A DNA stretch of 64,000 nucleotides, taken from assembly GCA_026003895.1 (NCBI GenBank), contig BPIC01000001.1, positions 186,001 to 250,000 on the forward strand, read 5' to 3'. Positions 1-8,826 of this stretch are shown piece by piece. The translations under genes were made by a program, and so were the position numbers. Within the stretch, counting starts at the first letter, position 1; each line of letters opens with the position of its first letter. This DNA comes from Dehalococcoidia bacterium. GTDB lineage: Bacteria; Chloroflexota; Dehalococcoidia; SpSt-223. The notes beneath the pieces were generated by a model that saw nothing but the letters and a program-made list of their open reading frames with translations, did not search any database and had not been told where the DNA came from.

Positions 1-524
<524 letters not shown>

Positions 525-546
525 TCAAAAACCCGCCGAGGACTGT

Positions 547-930
547 GTGGACCGCCAGATCATCGCCACCGCCGCTGCGCCGGCCGCCATCGGGCCGTAT
601 TCGCAGGCCGTCGGCTGGGACCGCCTGATCTTTCTTTCCGGCCAGATTCCGCTCGACCCGGCCACCGGACAACTCGTTGACGGCGGCATCGAAGCGCAGA
701 CGCGCCGGGTGATGGAAAATCTCCGCGCCGTGCTCGCTGCCGCCGGCCTCGAGCTCGCCAATGTCGTCCGAACGACGATCTTCCTCGCCGATCTCGATGA
801 CTTCGCAGCGGTGAACGCCGTCTACGGGGAGTACTTTCCCAGCGATCCCCCGGCGCGCTCGACGGTCCAGGTCGCTCGACTGCCCCGCGACGCGCGGGTC
901 GAGATCGACGCGATCGCGGTCCGCCCGTGA
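547..930 (+). CDS. ridA: RidA family reactive enamine/imine deaminase
   Basis: A 127-residue RidA/YjgF/UK114 protein, the usual family length. These small cytoplasmic trimers hydrolyse reactive 2-aminoacrylate and other enamines released by PLP enzymes. Visible family motifs are AIGPYSQAV near residue 13, LSGQIPLDP, VVRTTIFLADLDDFAAVN, YFPSDPPARSTVQVARLP (the Arg that binds the substrate carboxylate) and VEIDAIAV at the end. GTG 547 is chosen because it gives the normal length and has GAGG 5 bases upstream. The in-frame ATG at 457 would lie upstream of the promoter. A second RidA-like gene lies at 41029. The stop overlaps the next gene by 4 bases, implying translational coupling. Confidence 0.9.
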   Translation: MDRQIIATAAAPAAIGPYSQAVGWDRLIFLSGQIPLDPATGQLVDGGIEAQTRRVMENLRAVLAAAGLELANVVRTTIFLADLDDFAAVNAVYGEYFPSDPPARSTVQVARLPRDARVEIDAIAVRP

Positions 931-1946
931 GCGACGAGCCTCCTTCTCCCTTTGCGGCGGTCGTGTTGGCGGCCGGCCGCGGGACGCGCTTCGGCTCGCC
1001 GCTGCCCAAGGTGCTCCAGCCGCTCGCCGGCCGGCCACTGCTCGGCCACGTCTTGGCGGCGCTCGATGCGGCAGGAGCGGAGCGCACCGTCGTCGTCGTC
1101 GGCTATGGCGCGGACCAAGTGAAGCGCGCCTTTCCGGAACGCGAATTCGCACTCCAAGCCGAGCAGCGCGGCACCGGCCACGCGGTGCTGCAAGCCCGCT
1201 GCGCGTTCCCCGACCCCGTTGATCTTGTCATAACCTATGGGGATGTGCCGCTTATCCCTCCCGAGCTGATCGTCGCGCTCCACCGGGCGAGATGCGCAGC
1301 CGGTGCGGCGATGGCTGTTCTCACCTGTAGCGCCGGCGACCCAACCGGCTTAGGGCGGATCGTCCGCGACCACGAGGGCCGGCCGCTCGCCATTGTCGAA
1401 GAGCGGGTCGCCACTCCGGAGCAGCGCGCCATCCGCGAATGGAACACCGGCCTCACTGCGGTTGCGAGTGCGTGGCTGTGGCCACGCCTCGCGGCGCTCG
1501 AGCCGAGCGCGACCGGCGAGATCTTCCTGACCGACCTCGTCTCGCTTGCCGCCGGCGAAGGCCAGTTGACGACGCTGACAACCGACGATGCGCTCGCCGT
1601 CTCGGGTGTCAACGACCGCTTGGAGCTGGCACGGAGCGAGGCGATCGTCCGCGAGCGCATCCGTCGGCGGCTGCTCGAACGCGGTGTCCTGCTCGTCAGC
1701 CCGGAAACCTCGGTCATCGACGTCGATGTGGAGATCGGCTTCGATAGCGTTGTCCTTCCCGGCTCGATCGTGATGGGCCGCACCCGGATTGGCCGCAATT
1801 GCCGGATCGGGCCGCACGCGATCCTCGAAGACGCCACCATCGGCGATGGATCGACCGTGCGGGCAGCGGAGGTCCGCCGCGTCGCGCTGCCGCCGGGGAG
1901 CATCGTCGACTCGTTCACCCGAATCGACGGTGGAGCGCCGACGTGA
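927..1946 (+). CDS. GlmU-like sugar-1-phosphate uridyltransferase lacking the acetyltransferase half
   Basis: A 339-residue nucleotidyltransferase. The N-terminal Rossmann-like domain carries the GlmU signature VVLAAGRGTRFGSPLPKVL (nucleotide loop and catalytic Lys), QRGTGHAV, TYGDVPLI and EWNTGLTAV, so formation of UDP-GlcNAc from UTP and GlcNAc-1-P is likely. After about residue 250 only a few left-handed beta-helix turns follow (VEIGFDSVVLPG, IGRNCRIGPHA). The protein stops about 110 residues short of a normal GlmU, before the His, Tyr and Asn of the acetyltransferase site. Glucosamine-1-P acetylation would have to be done elsewhere. Specificity for another sugar-1-phosphate is possible. 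GTG start; 4-base overlaps with both neighbours. Confidence 0.75.
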   Translation: MSDEPPSPFAAVVLAAGRGTRFGSPLPKVLQPLAGRPLLGHVLAALDAAGAERTVVVVGYGADQVKRAFPEREFALQAEQRGTGHAVLQARCAFPDPVDLVITYGDVPLIPPELIVALHRARCAAGAAMAVLTCSAGDPTGLGRIVRDHEGRPLAIVEERVATPEQRAIREWNTGLTAVASAWLWPRLAALEPSATGEIFLTDLVSLAAGEGQLTTLTTDDALAVSGVNDRLELARSEAIVRERIRRRLLERGVLLVSPETSVIDVDVEIGFDSVVLPGSIVMGRTRIGRNCRIGPHAILEDATIGDGSTVRAAEVRRVALPPGSIVDSFTRIDGGAPT

Positions 1947-3247
1947 TTCCATCATCGCTTGGTCTGGCGATTGTCGCCGTTGGGATCTTGATCAACGCGT
2001 TCGCCTCGCTCGCTGAAGCGGCCATTCTTTCGTCCAACCGGCTGAGCGCCCGCCGGGCATTCGACCAAGCCGAGACCAAGTCGGATGTGGTGCAGACACT
2101 GCTCGAACGACCGGGCCAGGTGTTAAGCGCGATTGTCTTCGTGAACGTGCTGGCGAGCGTGGTTTCGGCAGCGGTCGGCGCCCAGTTGGCGATCGATTGG
2201 TGGTCCGCTCAGCTCGGACCGTGGGCGCTCGTGGCTGGCATTACCATCATCGTGCTGCTGCTGTTGGTGATCGGTGAGATCATTCCGAAGGCGATCGCCA
2301 GCCTCTGGCCCCAACCGATCGCTCGGTTCGTCGGTCGTCCCGTCTCCATCCTCTCCGTGGTGTTGCTGCCGATTGTGCGCGCGTTGGAGCTAATCACCGG
2401 CCTCATCCTCCGTCCGTTCGGCTGGAAGCGCGGCGGGCAGGCGTCGATGCTCGTCAGCGAGGAAGAAGTGCACCTATTGCTGAGCGTCGGCCGCGAGCAA
2501 GGCGTGATCGAGCCAGATGAGCTCGACATGATCGACAACATCTTCGAGTTGGAAGATACGACCGTGCGCGAAGTGATGACGCCGCGTGTCTCCATGGTGT
2601 GTGCGCCGATCGACAGCGATCCGCTCGAGCTAGCCAAGCTGATCGTCCAGACCGGCTACAGCCGCATCCCGGTCTACACCGATACCATCGACCACATTGT
2701 TGGCATCGTCTACGCCAAAGATCTTCTTGCCAAGCTGGTCAGCGGCGAGCCATTCACCCTCCGCGACATCGTCCGCGAGCCGTACATCATCCCACCGGGT
2801 GTGCGGGTCGATCAGTTGCTCCACGACCTGCAGGAACGCAAGACCCATATGGCGATCGTCATCGACGAATACGGCGGGGTCGAAGGGTTGGTGACGATCG
2901 AAGACTTGATCGAGGAGATCGTCGGCGAGATCCAAGACGAATACGACGAGCCGCCAGAGTCCGTCGTTTGGCTGCGCGAGGGCAAGGAACTGATCGTCCC
3001 GGGCCGGATGACGCTGGACGACTTGAGTGACCTGCTCGGTGTCACCTTTGAAGAAAAGGACGTGGACCGCGTGGGCGGGCTGGTCGCCGACCGGCTGGGC
3101 AAAGCGCCGGAGGTCGGCGACTCGGTGACCATCAACGGCATCGCCTTTGAGGTGCACGAAGTGTCTGGCCGCGGCATTCGCTCGGTGCGCATCACCTTGC
3201 CCGACACGCCAACCGAGCCAGCGGGAGCGAACGGGAATGGCGATTGA
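1943..3247 (+). CDS. CNNM/CorC (HlyC) family membrane transporter
   Basis: A 434-residue protein with a DUF21/CNNM transmembrane domain (about residues 1-170, with hydrophobic segments near 3-20, 55-75, 85-115 and 125-150), a pair of CBS domains (about 190-320, including VREVMTPR, GYSRIPVY, IDEYGGVEGLVTIEDLIEEIVGEI split over the second repeat) and a C-terminal CorC_HlyC ion-transport-associated domain (about 340-425). Members act in magnesium or cobalt efflux and were historically called haemolysins. The start is GTG 1943, overlapping the upstream stop by 4 bases. The Asp/Glu/Asn-rich tail is non-conserved. Divalent metal transport is a family inference. Confidence 0.85.
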   Translation: MIPSSLGLAIVAVGILINAFASLAEAAILSSNRLSARRAFDQAETKSDVVQTLLERPGQVLSAIVFVNVLASVVSAAVGAQLAIDWWSAQLGPWALVAGITIIVLLLLVIGEIIPKAIASLWPQPIARFVGRPVSILSVVLLPIVRALELITGLILRPFGWKRGGQASMLVSEEEVHLLLSVGREQGVIEPDELDMIDNIFELEDTTVREVMTPRVSMVCAPIDSDPLELAKLIVQTGYSRIPVYTDTIDHIVGIVYAKDLLAKLVSGEPFTLRDIVREPYIIPPGVRVDQLLHDLQERKTHMAIVIDEYGGVEGLVTIEDLIEEIVGEIQDEYDEPPESVVWLREGKELIVPGRMTLDDLSDLLGVTFEEKDVDRVGGLVADRLGKAPEVGDSVTINGIAFEVHEVSGRGIRSVRITLPDTPTEPAGANGNGD

Positions 3248-3671
3248 GCCAGCGGTCGAGCAGCGCTTGGTCGATGAAGCACGCGCCGCTCGCCACGCCT
3301 CATACAGTCCCTATAGTGGTTTTGCCGTGGGCGCGGCGGTGCTCGGCACGAGCGGCCGGATCTTTCGTGGGACGAATGTCGAGAACGCGTCCTACGGCCT
3401 GACGATTTGCGCGGAACGCGCAGCGGTGTTCAGCGCGGTCAGCGCCGGGGAACGAGCGATCGAGGCAGTGGCGATCGTCACACCAGCCCCGCCAGCCACG
3501 CCGTGCGGGGCCTGCCGCCAAGTGCTCTGGGAGCTGTGGTCACCGCATCGGCGGAGCGAGCCAACCGTGTTGATCGCCAGCGTGGAATCGTCGCAGCCCG
3601 ATCGGCGTAGTCTGGCGTCGCTGCTTCCCGATGCCTTCGACGCTACCTCGCTCGGCGAGCCTCCCCACTGA
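3237..3671 (+). CDS. cdd: Cytidine deaminase
   Basis: A 144-residue homotetramer-type cytidine deaminase that converts cytidine or deoxycytidine to uridine or deoxyuridine in pyrimidine salvage. The family motifs are clear: SYSPYSGFAVGAA near residue 23, GTNVENASYGLTICAERAA (zinc Cys and catalytic Glu) near residue 45, and TPCGACRQVLWE (two zinc Cys) near residue 85. The start ATG 3237 overlaps the preceding gene by 11 bases and has GGGAG upstream. Last gene of the promoter-481 operon; no clear terminator follows. Confidence 0.92.
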   Translation: MAIEPAVEQRLVDEARAARHASYSPYSGFAVGAAVLGTSGRIFRGTNVENASYGLTICAERAAVFSAVSAGERAIEAVAIVTPAPPATPCGACRQVLWELWSPHRRSEPTVLIASVESSQPDRRSLASLLPDAFDATSLGEPPH

Positions 3672-4456
3672 GCGTCTGAACTCGCCAGAGAGCATTCCGG
3701 CACCGGTCTCGCCGCGCTTCCTCGCAGACCTCCTCCCGTCACCGGCATCCGACGCCGCACCCGCCGGTCCGGCAACCGCCTAAGCAGACGCTGCAACCAG
3801 CGGTGCTCCTCGCTGCGTTTTGCCGTGAAGCTCGATGGTGGGCGACGAACAGTCCAGTCCGCGCGTGTGCCGAGGCACGGTCACGGAACGCTGGACTAGT
3901 CCGCTCGGCAAGCGGATGCACCTGACAGCCTCGAAAGCCCGGGCGCGTCGGTTATCCGCCGTGACCGTGTCCTTGTCCAGCCTCGCGCGACTCGCCAACG
4001 AGGAAGCCGAGGTCACGCTGGCCTCCTGAGCGGCAGGGCGCGAGAGCCGGGCAACCTGTGCTGGTTCGGCATACCTGTTCGACTTCTGTGCGTCTTCTGT
4101 CTCCTCGGCGAAACTGTGCACAAGCCGTGCATCCGGTCCGGCAATAGCTGAGAGTGTGCAGGTTTTGCGCAGGAATACGCTGCGGCAAGCGCGGTGACAG
4201 CCGGCGGATTGTGGGCACTCCACCGCCGGCCTCGGCAGGGCCAGCGAGCGCCTGCGGCGCCTTCGAGCGCCGTGGGGACGTGATGAGCCGTTGCCGCGCT
4301 CGGGGCCACGGTCTCGCTGGCCCACGGGTGCTGCGCTGTCGCCCTCCACGGCGGAAGAGGCTCCCGGCGCCGAAGCGCGACGCCGGCAGGCGTTCCGGGC
4401 ATCACCGAGCGGCCGGCATCGGCTGGGCGACGCTGGATGCCGAAGCGCGGCGTGAA

Positions 4457-4554
4457 TAGTCCTGATTAGTCCGTATGCTGTCTAACAAGTTGGACTTCCT
4501 CGATGGCACCGGCAGTCCGGATTAGCGTCCCGTCGGTTTAGTCCGAAATAGTCT
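4457..4554 (+). repeat. Paired TAGTCC direct repeats upstream of the DUF5343 gene
   Basis: TAGTCCTGATTAGTCC at 4457-4472 and TAGTCCGAAATAGTCT at 4539-4554 have the same layout: TAGTCC, four bases, TAGTCY. The 10-base period puts the two halves on one face of the helix. A further AGTCC lies at 4514-4518 and reverse-oriented GGACT at 4492-4496 and 4598-4602. The spacing and position before a promoter fit an operator array, but no regulator is known. Confidence 0.45.
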
Positions 4555-4562
4555 GGAAGTGC

Positions 4563-4592
4563 TTCCCTTGCGTCCGGAGACCCTGCTACACT
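4563..4592 (+). promoter_or_regulatory. Probable promoter of the DUF5343 gene
   Basis: A good -10 box TACACT (4587-4592) with only a weak -35 (TTCCCT, 4563-4568, 18-base spacer). Transcription near 4599 would leave a 24-base leader with GAGGGAGG before ATG 4623. The reverse-oriented GGACT at 4598-4602 would cover the start point. Confidence 0.45.
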
Positions 4593-4622
4593 GCGGTGGA
4601 CTGGAGATGAGGGAGGTGGCAC

Positions 4623-5291
4623 ATGGCGACTGAGGAGCTGCGACGAACCCCGCCCTATGGGCCTGCCAAAGGCATGCTGGAGGGCTTGCGGCTGCTTCAG
4701 CGAACCTCGCCGAGCATCGTCGATCAAGAGCTCTTGCGAGCAAACGGCATTGCCCGCGGCAACGAATACAAGGTGGTCGGCGCCCTGCGCTATCTCGGGC
4801 TGGTCGACGAGGATGGCCGCCCGACGGAGCGCGCCCGCTTGCTCAAGGCGCGTGGCGCCGTGCAAACCCTCAACCTGCAGCAGATCGTCCGCGAGGCGTA
4901 TCCGACCCTGTTCCGAAAGCTGGACCTGCGCTCGGCGACGCGCGACGACATCTACAACCACTTTCTCGCCGACCTCGGCTTGCAACCGGAGATGGCGGCG
5001 AAAGCAACCCGCTTCTTTCTCGAGCTGGCCCGCGCCGCTGGTTTTCAGGTCGGCGTCGACCGCACCGACACGCACGACGAGCGGGTCATCGACCTTCGGC
5101 GGACGAGCGAGGCGGCCGCTAGCCGACGACCACGCGCCACCCAGCCCCGCCCAGCACCGATCGAGGTGGCGCGGAGCGACGCCCCCTCGCTGAGCATCGT
5201 GCTCCCCTCGGAAACCGTCTCGATGAGCGAAGAAGAGCTCGCTGGCTTCTTCCGCCGCGTGCTCCGCGCGTGGCGGGCGGCCGCCTCCTAA
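4623..5291 (+). CDS. DUF5343-like winged-helix protein
   Basis: A 222-residue soluble protein. Residues 10-130 resemble DUF5343: PYGPAKGMLEGLRLLQ, then a winged-helix-like segment with NEYKVVGALRYLGLVDEDGR and PTERARLLKARG, the usual 'next to last layer' motif of this family. A Pro/Arg linker (about 165-185) leads to a C-terminal amphipathic helix (EEELAGFFRRVLRAWRAAA). DUF5343 proteins have no established biochemical role; the fold suggests DNA binding. The start ATG 4623 has a strong SD, GAGGGAGG. It is monocistronic, isolated between two gene-poor regions, and its upstream region carries repeated motifs, so autoregulation is a reasonable guess. Confidence 0.6.
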   Translation: MATEELRRTPPYGPAKGMLEGLRLLQRTSPSIVDQELLRANGIARGNEYKVVGALRYLGLVDEDGRPTERARLLKARGAVQTLNLQQIVREAYPTLFRKLDLRSATRDDIYNHFLADLGLQPEMAAKATRFFLELARAAGFQVGVDRTDTHDERVIDLRRTSEAAASRRPRATQPRPAPIEVARSDAPSLSIVLPSETVSMSEEELAGFFRRVLRAWRAAAS

Positions 5292-5796
5292 CCGCGCCGC
5301 TCGCCTCCCTCTCCCCGATCACGTCAAGTCTCTCGTCGCCGCCAGGCCCCGCCCGTTTCCGCGTCGCCCTCTTTTCCACCGATTGCGGAAGCCACACCGC
5401 GACATAATGATCGTGGGCTTCTTGGCATTTCAGTGCAGGCCGGCGACATTACATAAGGCATGTAGAACAAACGGGCTGATGTTCTACTCGTCATAACGAT
5501 CGTGAGCAACGGTCGGGCGTGTGAGGACTGCGGGCGTTGTCATAATGCTCGTGGATCCCGACGACGGGCCGAGATTCAGGTCGGGCTCACTTTTTGGGTG
5601 GGGGGGGTGAAGCAGCCCGGCTCTGCCGGGCGGGAGGCGGCGCCCTTCAGACCGCTGGCCTCTGCCAAGAAGGTAACCAGCCCGAGGACGGGGAGGAGGA
5701 GCGCCTCCGGCGAAGTCGGCCCAAGCGCTCGCCGAAAAGGGAGGACTACCCGGCACGGACCGAGTCAGTCCGGCGGTGCCGTCCGCCCCGAGGGGG
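5292..5796 (+). other. 505-base gene-poor region with short repeats
   Basis: No convincing gene. It holds three copies of a CATAAT-type motif (separate entry), an inverted repeat GTAGAACA / TGTTCTAC at 5462-5469 and 5480-5487, and a weak hairpin (CCCGAC 5558-5563 with GTCGGG 5580-5585) followed by CTCACTTTTT, which could end a short transcript. The right part runs G-rich into the 3' end of glcF on the other strand. Confidence 0.45.
5403..5554 (+). repeat. Three copies of a CATAAYGATCGTG motif
   Basis: CATAATGATCGTGG (5403-5416), CATAACGATCGTGAG (5492-5506) and CATAATGCTCGTGG (5541-5554) share 12 of 13 core positions in the same orientation. Spacing is 89 and 49 bases. A close match, CATAATGATCGCGG, lies on the minus strand at 37955-37968 upstream of the class I aldolase. 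CATAAT could be a -10 box and the whole an operator-promoter unit. Confidence 0.4.
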
Positions 5797-7099
5797 TTAC
5801 TCGCGCAGGCCGCGCCGGCATGCTTCGGCGATCAGCGAGATGGTGTGTACCGTCTCGACCGGTGCCCGGCGGGCGCGCAATCCTGCCTCGATCTGCAGGA
5901 GGCAGCCAGGGTTGCCGACGGCGACCACCTCGGCCCCAACGCCGACGATGTCATTGACTTTCCGCTCGCGCAATTCGCCGGCGATCGCCGGATGCAGCAG
6001 GTTGTAGATGCCGGCACTGCCGCAGCAGCGGTCGCTTGCCGGCAGCTCCAGCAGCCGCAGCCCCGGAATTTGCCGCAAGAGGTGCCGCGGCTGGTGTCGT
6101 ATCCCTTGGCCATGAGCAAGGTGACAGGCATCCTGATAGGTCACCCTCCGCTCGACCCGGCCCAGCCGCGCCACCAAGCCGATCTCGACGAGGAGCTCGC
6201 TCACATCGCGCACCCCGCTCGGCGAACGCCGCCGCGCGCGCGGCATAGCGCGGATCGCCGGCCAGCAGCTCGCCGTACTCTTTCAGCATCGCGCCGCAGC
6301 CGGCGGAATTGACGACGATCGGCTCGTCGCCGGGGAACGCGTCGACGTTGCGGCGAGCGAGCTCGCGTGCGAGATCGCGCTCCCCGGCGTGGGCCATCAG
6401 TGCGCCGCAACAGGTCTGGCCAGCAGGGACGGAGACGTCTAGCCCGTTGAGACGAAGGACGTCTTCGGTATCCCGCATTGCTTGGCCGAATAACACGGGC
6501 ATCACACAGCCAGGAAAGAGCAGGGCACTCCCCCGGCGTGAGCCAAGGGCATCGACCCGCCCGCTGGCCGGCGGCGAGTAGGGCCGATCCGGAATCGGCG
6601 GCGTGATCGCAGCGGCGGCGCGAAGCGGCCCCGGCAGCCAGGCCGCAAGCCGCAGCACCCCGAGGCGCTGGGCCGCCCGCAGCACAGCCGCCACCAGGCG
6701 CAGCCGCGTCTGCGACGGCAACAGGTGGCGAAAGGCGAGCCGTTGAACACGGCCGCGCCAGCCCGAGGGCGGCCGGCGGTGCGCGATCAGGGCGCGGGTC
6801 GACTCGATGAGACGGCCAAACGGTACGTCGGAGGGACAGACCGTCTCGCAGGCCCGGCACGCGAGGCACTGGTCGAGGTGATGGACGACGCCATCAGTCA
6901 GCGGCAGCCGGCCTTCGGCAAGGCCGCGCATCAGATGAATGCGACCGCGCGGCGAGTCGGTCTCCAGTCCAAGCACCTGATAGGTTGGGCACGAGCTGAG
7001 GCACAGGCCACAGCGGACGCACTTGACGAGGTCAGCTGCGGTTGGGCCGTCAGGGTCGGCGCTCGATGGGGAAACGGTCTGGGGATGCGGGCCTGCCAC
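5797..7099 (-). pseudogene. glcF: Glycolate oxidase iron-sulfur subunit, frameshifted
   Basis: A GlcF-type protein carrying electrons from the FAD subunit of glycolate or lactate oxidase. The N-terminal part has two 4Fe-4S motifs, CVRCGLCLSSCPTYQ near residue 27 and CLACRACETVCPSD near residue 79. Two CCG-type cysteine-rich motifs follow: GQTCCGALMAHAGE and, after the break, YQDACHLAHGQ with SDRCCGSAG. The frame changes within a run of four C (6213-6216): removing one base joins AAFAER to VRDVSELLVEIG and restores a full protein of about 433 residues. The break is probably a sequence error rather than decay, since both halves are well conserved. Start ATG 7099, divergent from apt. No glcD/glcE is seen here. 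Confidence 0.8.
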
Positions 7100-7127
7100 T
7101 GCCCAAGTGTACGCGATCGGCCCTGCA

Positions 7128-7157
7128 TTGACGGTACGCGAAGCGGCTGACTATAGT
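7128..7157 (+). promoter_or_regulatory. Promoter of the apt-mtnA-mtnP operon
   Basis: TTGACG (7128-7133), an 18-base spacer and TATAGT (7152-7157), a near-consensus promoter in the 119-base gap between divergent glcF and apt. Transcription would begin near 7164, about 55 bases before apt. Confidence 0.75.
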
Positions 7158-7218
7158 TCTCCGGCTCCGCGCCTCGGTGTCGGAAGGCGCTGCACGCTCT
7201 GGTCCGGGGATGGTCTCA

Positions 7219-7743
7219 ATGTCCGAATCGGTGTGGTGGCACTCGCTCGTCCGTGATATCCCGGACTTCCCGCAGCCCGGAATCATCTTCAAAGACATCA
7301 CGCCCGTCCTCGCTGACCCGGCGGCGTTTCGCGAGGCAATTCGGGCGATGACGGACCCGTGGCGGCAGCGCGGGATCGACCGGGTCGTCGGCGTCGAATC
7401 GCGCGGCTTCATCTTTGGTGCGCCAATCGCCCTCGAACTGGGCGCGGGGTTCGTGCCCGTTCGCAAGGTCGGCAAGCTCCCGCACGAGACGATCGCCCAG
7501 GAATATACCCTCGAGTATGGAACGGCGACGCTGGAGATCCACAAGGACGGCATTCGCCGCGGTGAGCGGGTGCTGATCGTCGACGATCTGCTGGCCACCG
7601 GCGGCACCATCAACGCGACTGCCCAGCTCGTTGAGCTGCTGGGAGGCCACGTCGTCGGGATCGGCTTTCTGGTGGAGCTCGATTTTCTGAGCGGCCGGCA
7701 GCGGCTGAAGGGCCGCGAGGTGGTCAGCATTATCCATTTCTAG
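7219..7743 (+). CDS. apt: Adenine phosphoribosyltransferase
   Basis: A 174-residue type I phosphoribosyltransferase that makes AMP from adenine and PRPP. It has the Apt N-terminus IPDFPQPGIIFKDITPVL, the GVESRGFIFGAPIA and VRKVGKLPHETI motifs, and the PRPP-binding loop VLIVDDLLATGGTINAT near residue 120. Start ATG 7219 is preferred because GGGGA lies 8 bases upstream; ATG 7210 has no room for a ribosome site. It stands first in an operon with MTA isomerase and phosphorylase genes, so it recycles adenine released by MtnP. Confidence 0.93.
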   Translation: MSESVWWHSLVRDIPDFPQPGIIFKDITPVLADPAAFREAIRAMTDPWRQRGIDRVVGVESRGFIFGAPIALELGAGFVPVRKVGKLPHETIAQEYTLEYGTATLEIHKDGIRRGERVLIVDDLLATGGTINATAQLVELLGGHVVGIGFLVELDFLSGRQRLKGREVVSIIHF

Positions 7744-7758
7744 CGGGGGTGGCGGCCG

Positions 7759-8826
7759 GTGCAGATGGTAGAACGCCGTGAGCGGACGGTCTCGTGGCGG
7801 GACGGCCGAGTCCGGCTGATCGACCAGACGCGGCTGCCGCACGAGCTCGTTTGGCTCGAGATCGAGGATGAGCGCACGCTGGGTGAGGCCATCCGCGAGA
7901 TGCGGGTGCGCGGCGCCCCAGCGATCGGCGCGGCAGCCGCCTTCGGCCTCGCGCTCGCCGCCCACGCCAGCTCAGCCACCACGGTCGAAGCGCTGCGCGC
8001 CGACCTTGCAGCCGCCGCCGACCGGCTGCGAGCGACGCGCCCGACAGCGGTGAACCTCTTTGGGGCGATCGACCGGACGCTGGGCGCCGCCGCTGGCAAG
8101 ACGCCGGACGAAGTCCGCGCCGCCGTCCTCGCCGAAGCGCAACGCATCGCCGACGAGGATGTCGAGGCATGTTTGGCGATGGGCCGGCTCGGCGCCACGC
8201 TCTTGCCCGACCAGGCGACCGTGCTCACCCACTGTAACGCCGGGGCGTTGGCGACTGTCGACTACGGTACCGCCCTTGGCGTCATCCGCGCCGGCTGGCA
8301 GGCCGGGAAGGTGCGGCGCGTGCTGGTCGATGAGACCCGCCCGCTGCTGCAAGGAGCGCGCTTGACAGCGTGGGAGCTGGCCCAAGACGGCATTCCGCTT
8401 ACCTTGATCACCGATACGATGGCCGGCCACTTTTTGCACCGGGGCGAGGTGTCGGCGGTCATCGTCGGCGCGGACCGGATCGCGGCCAACGGCGATGTCG
8501 CGAACAAGATCGGCACCTACAGTCTGGCCGTGCTGGCGAAGGAGAATGCCGTGCCCTTCTACGTTGTCGCGCCGACCAGCACGATCGACCTGAGCATCGC
8601 CTCGGGCGACCAGATTCCGATTGAGGAACGGCGACCGGAGGAGGTGACGGCGTTCGGTGGCCGAACCGTCGCCCCGAGCGGCGTGGCGGTCGCCAACCCG
8701 GCGTTCGACGTGACCCCCCATCGCTATATCACCGCGATCGTGACTGAGGTGGCCGTCATCCGTCCGCCGTTCGAGGACGGGCTGCGCGCCGCCGTCGCAG
8801 CGCGGTCGCGAAAGGACGGACCATGA
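7759..8826 (+). CDS. mtnA: S-methyl-5-thioribose-1-phosphate isomerase
   Basis: A 355-residue aldose-ketose isomerase related to eIF2B. It turns 5-methylthioribose-1-phosphate into methylthioribulose-1-phosphate in MTA salvage. Diagnostic motifs are MRVRGAPAIGAAAAFG near residue 48, LTHCNAGALATVDYGTALG with the catalytic Cys near residue 157, DETRPLLQGARLTAWEL, and VGADRIAANGDVANKIGTY with the catalytic Asp near residue 237. Start GTG 7759 has GGGGGTGG just upstream; ATG 7765 is the alternative. It lies 15 bases after apt and overlaps mtnP by 4 bases. Confidence 0.94.
   Translation: MQMVERRERTVSWRDGRVRLIDQTRLPHELVWLEIEDERTLGEAIREMRVRGAPAIGAAAAFGLALAAHASSATTVEALRADLAAAADRLRATRPTAVNLFGAIDRTLGAAAGKTPDEVRAAVLAEAQRIADEDVEACLAMGRLGATLLPDQATVLTHCNAGALATVDYGTALGVIRAGWQAGKVRRVLVDETRPLLQGARLTAWELAQDGIPLTLITDTMAGHFLHRGEVSAVIVGADRIAANGDVANKIGTYSLAVLAKENAVPFYVVAPTSTIDLSIASGDQIPIEERRPEEVTAFGGRTVAPSGVAVANPAFDVTPHRYITAIVTEVAVIRPPFEDGLRAAVAARSRKDGP

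Larger units (their letters stand above)
3672..4622 (+). other. 951-base gene-poor region
   Basis: No open frame here has family motifs, a ribosome site and a believable composition. The long frames on both strands are Arg/Pro/Ala-rich and look like chance. The region contains a perfect palindrome GGACTAGTCC at 3893-3902, AGTCCAGTCC at 3851-3860, and the TAGTCC repeats described separately at 4457-4554. It ends with the promoter and SD of the DUF5343 gene. Confidence 0.6.

Noticed and set aside
3780-4349. 189-codon frame on the minus strand in the 3.7-4.6 kb gap
   Set aside because: Arg/Ala/Ser-rich without domain, ribosome site or promoter; likely chance.
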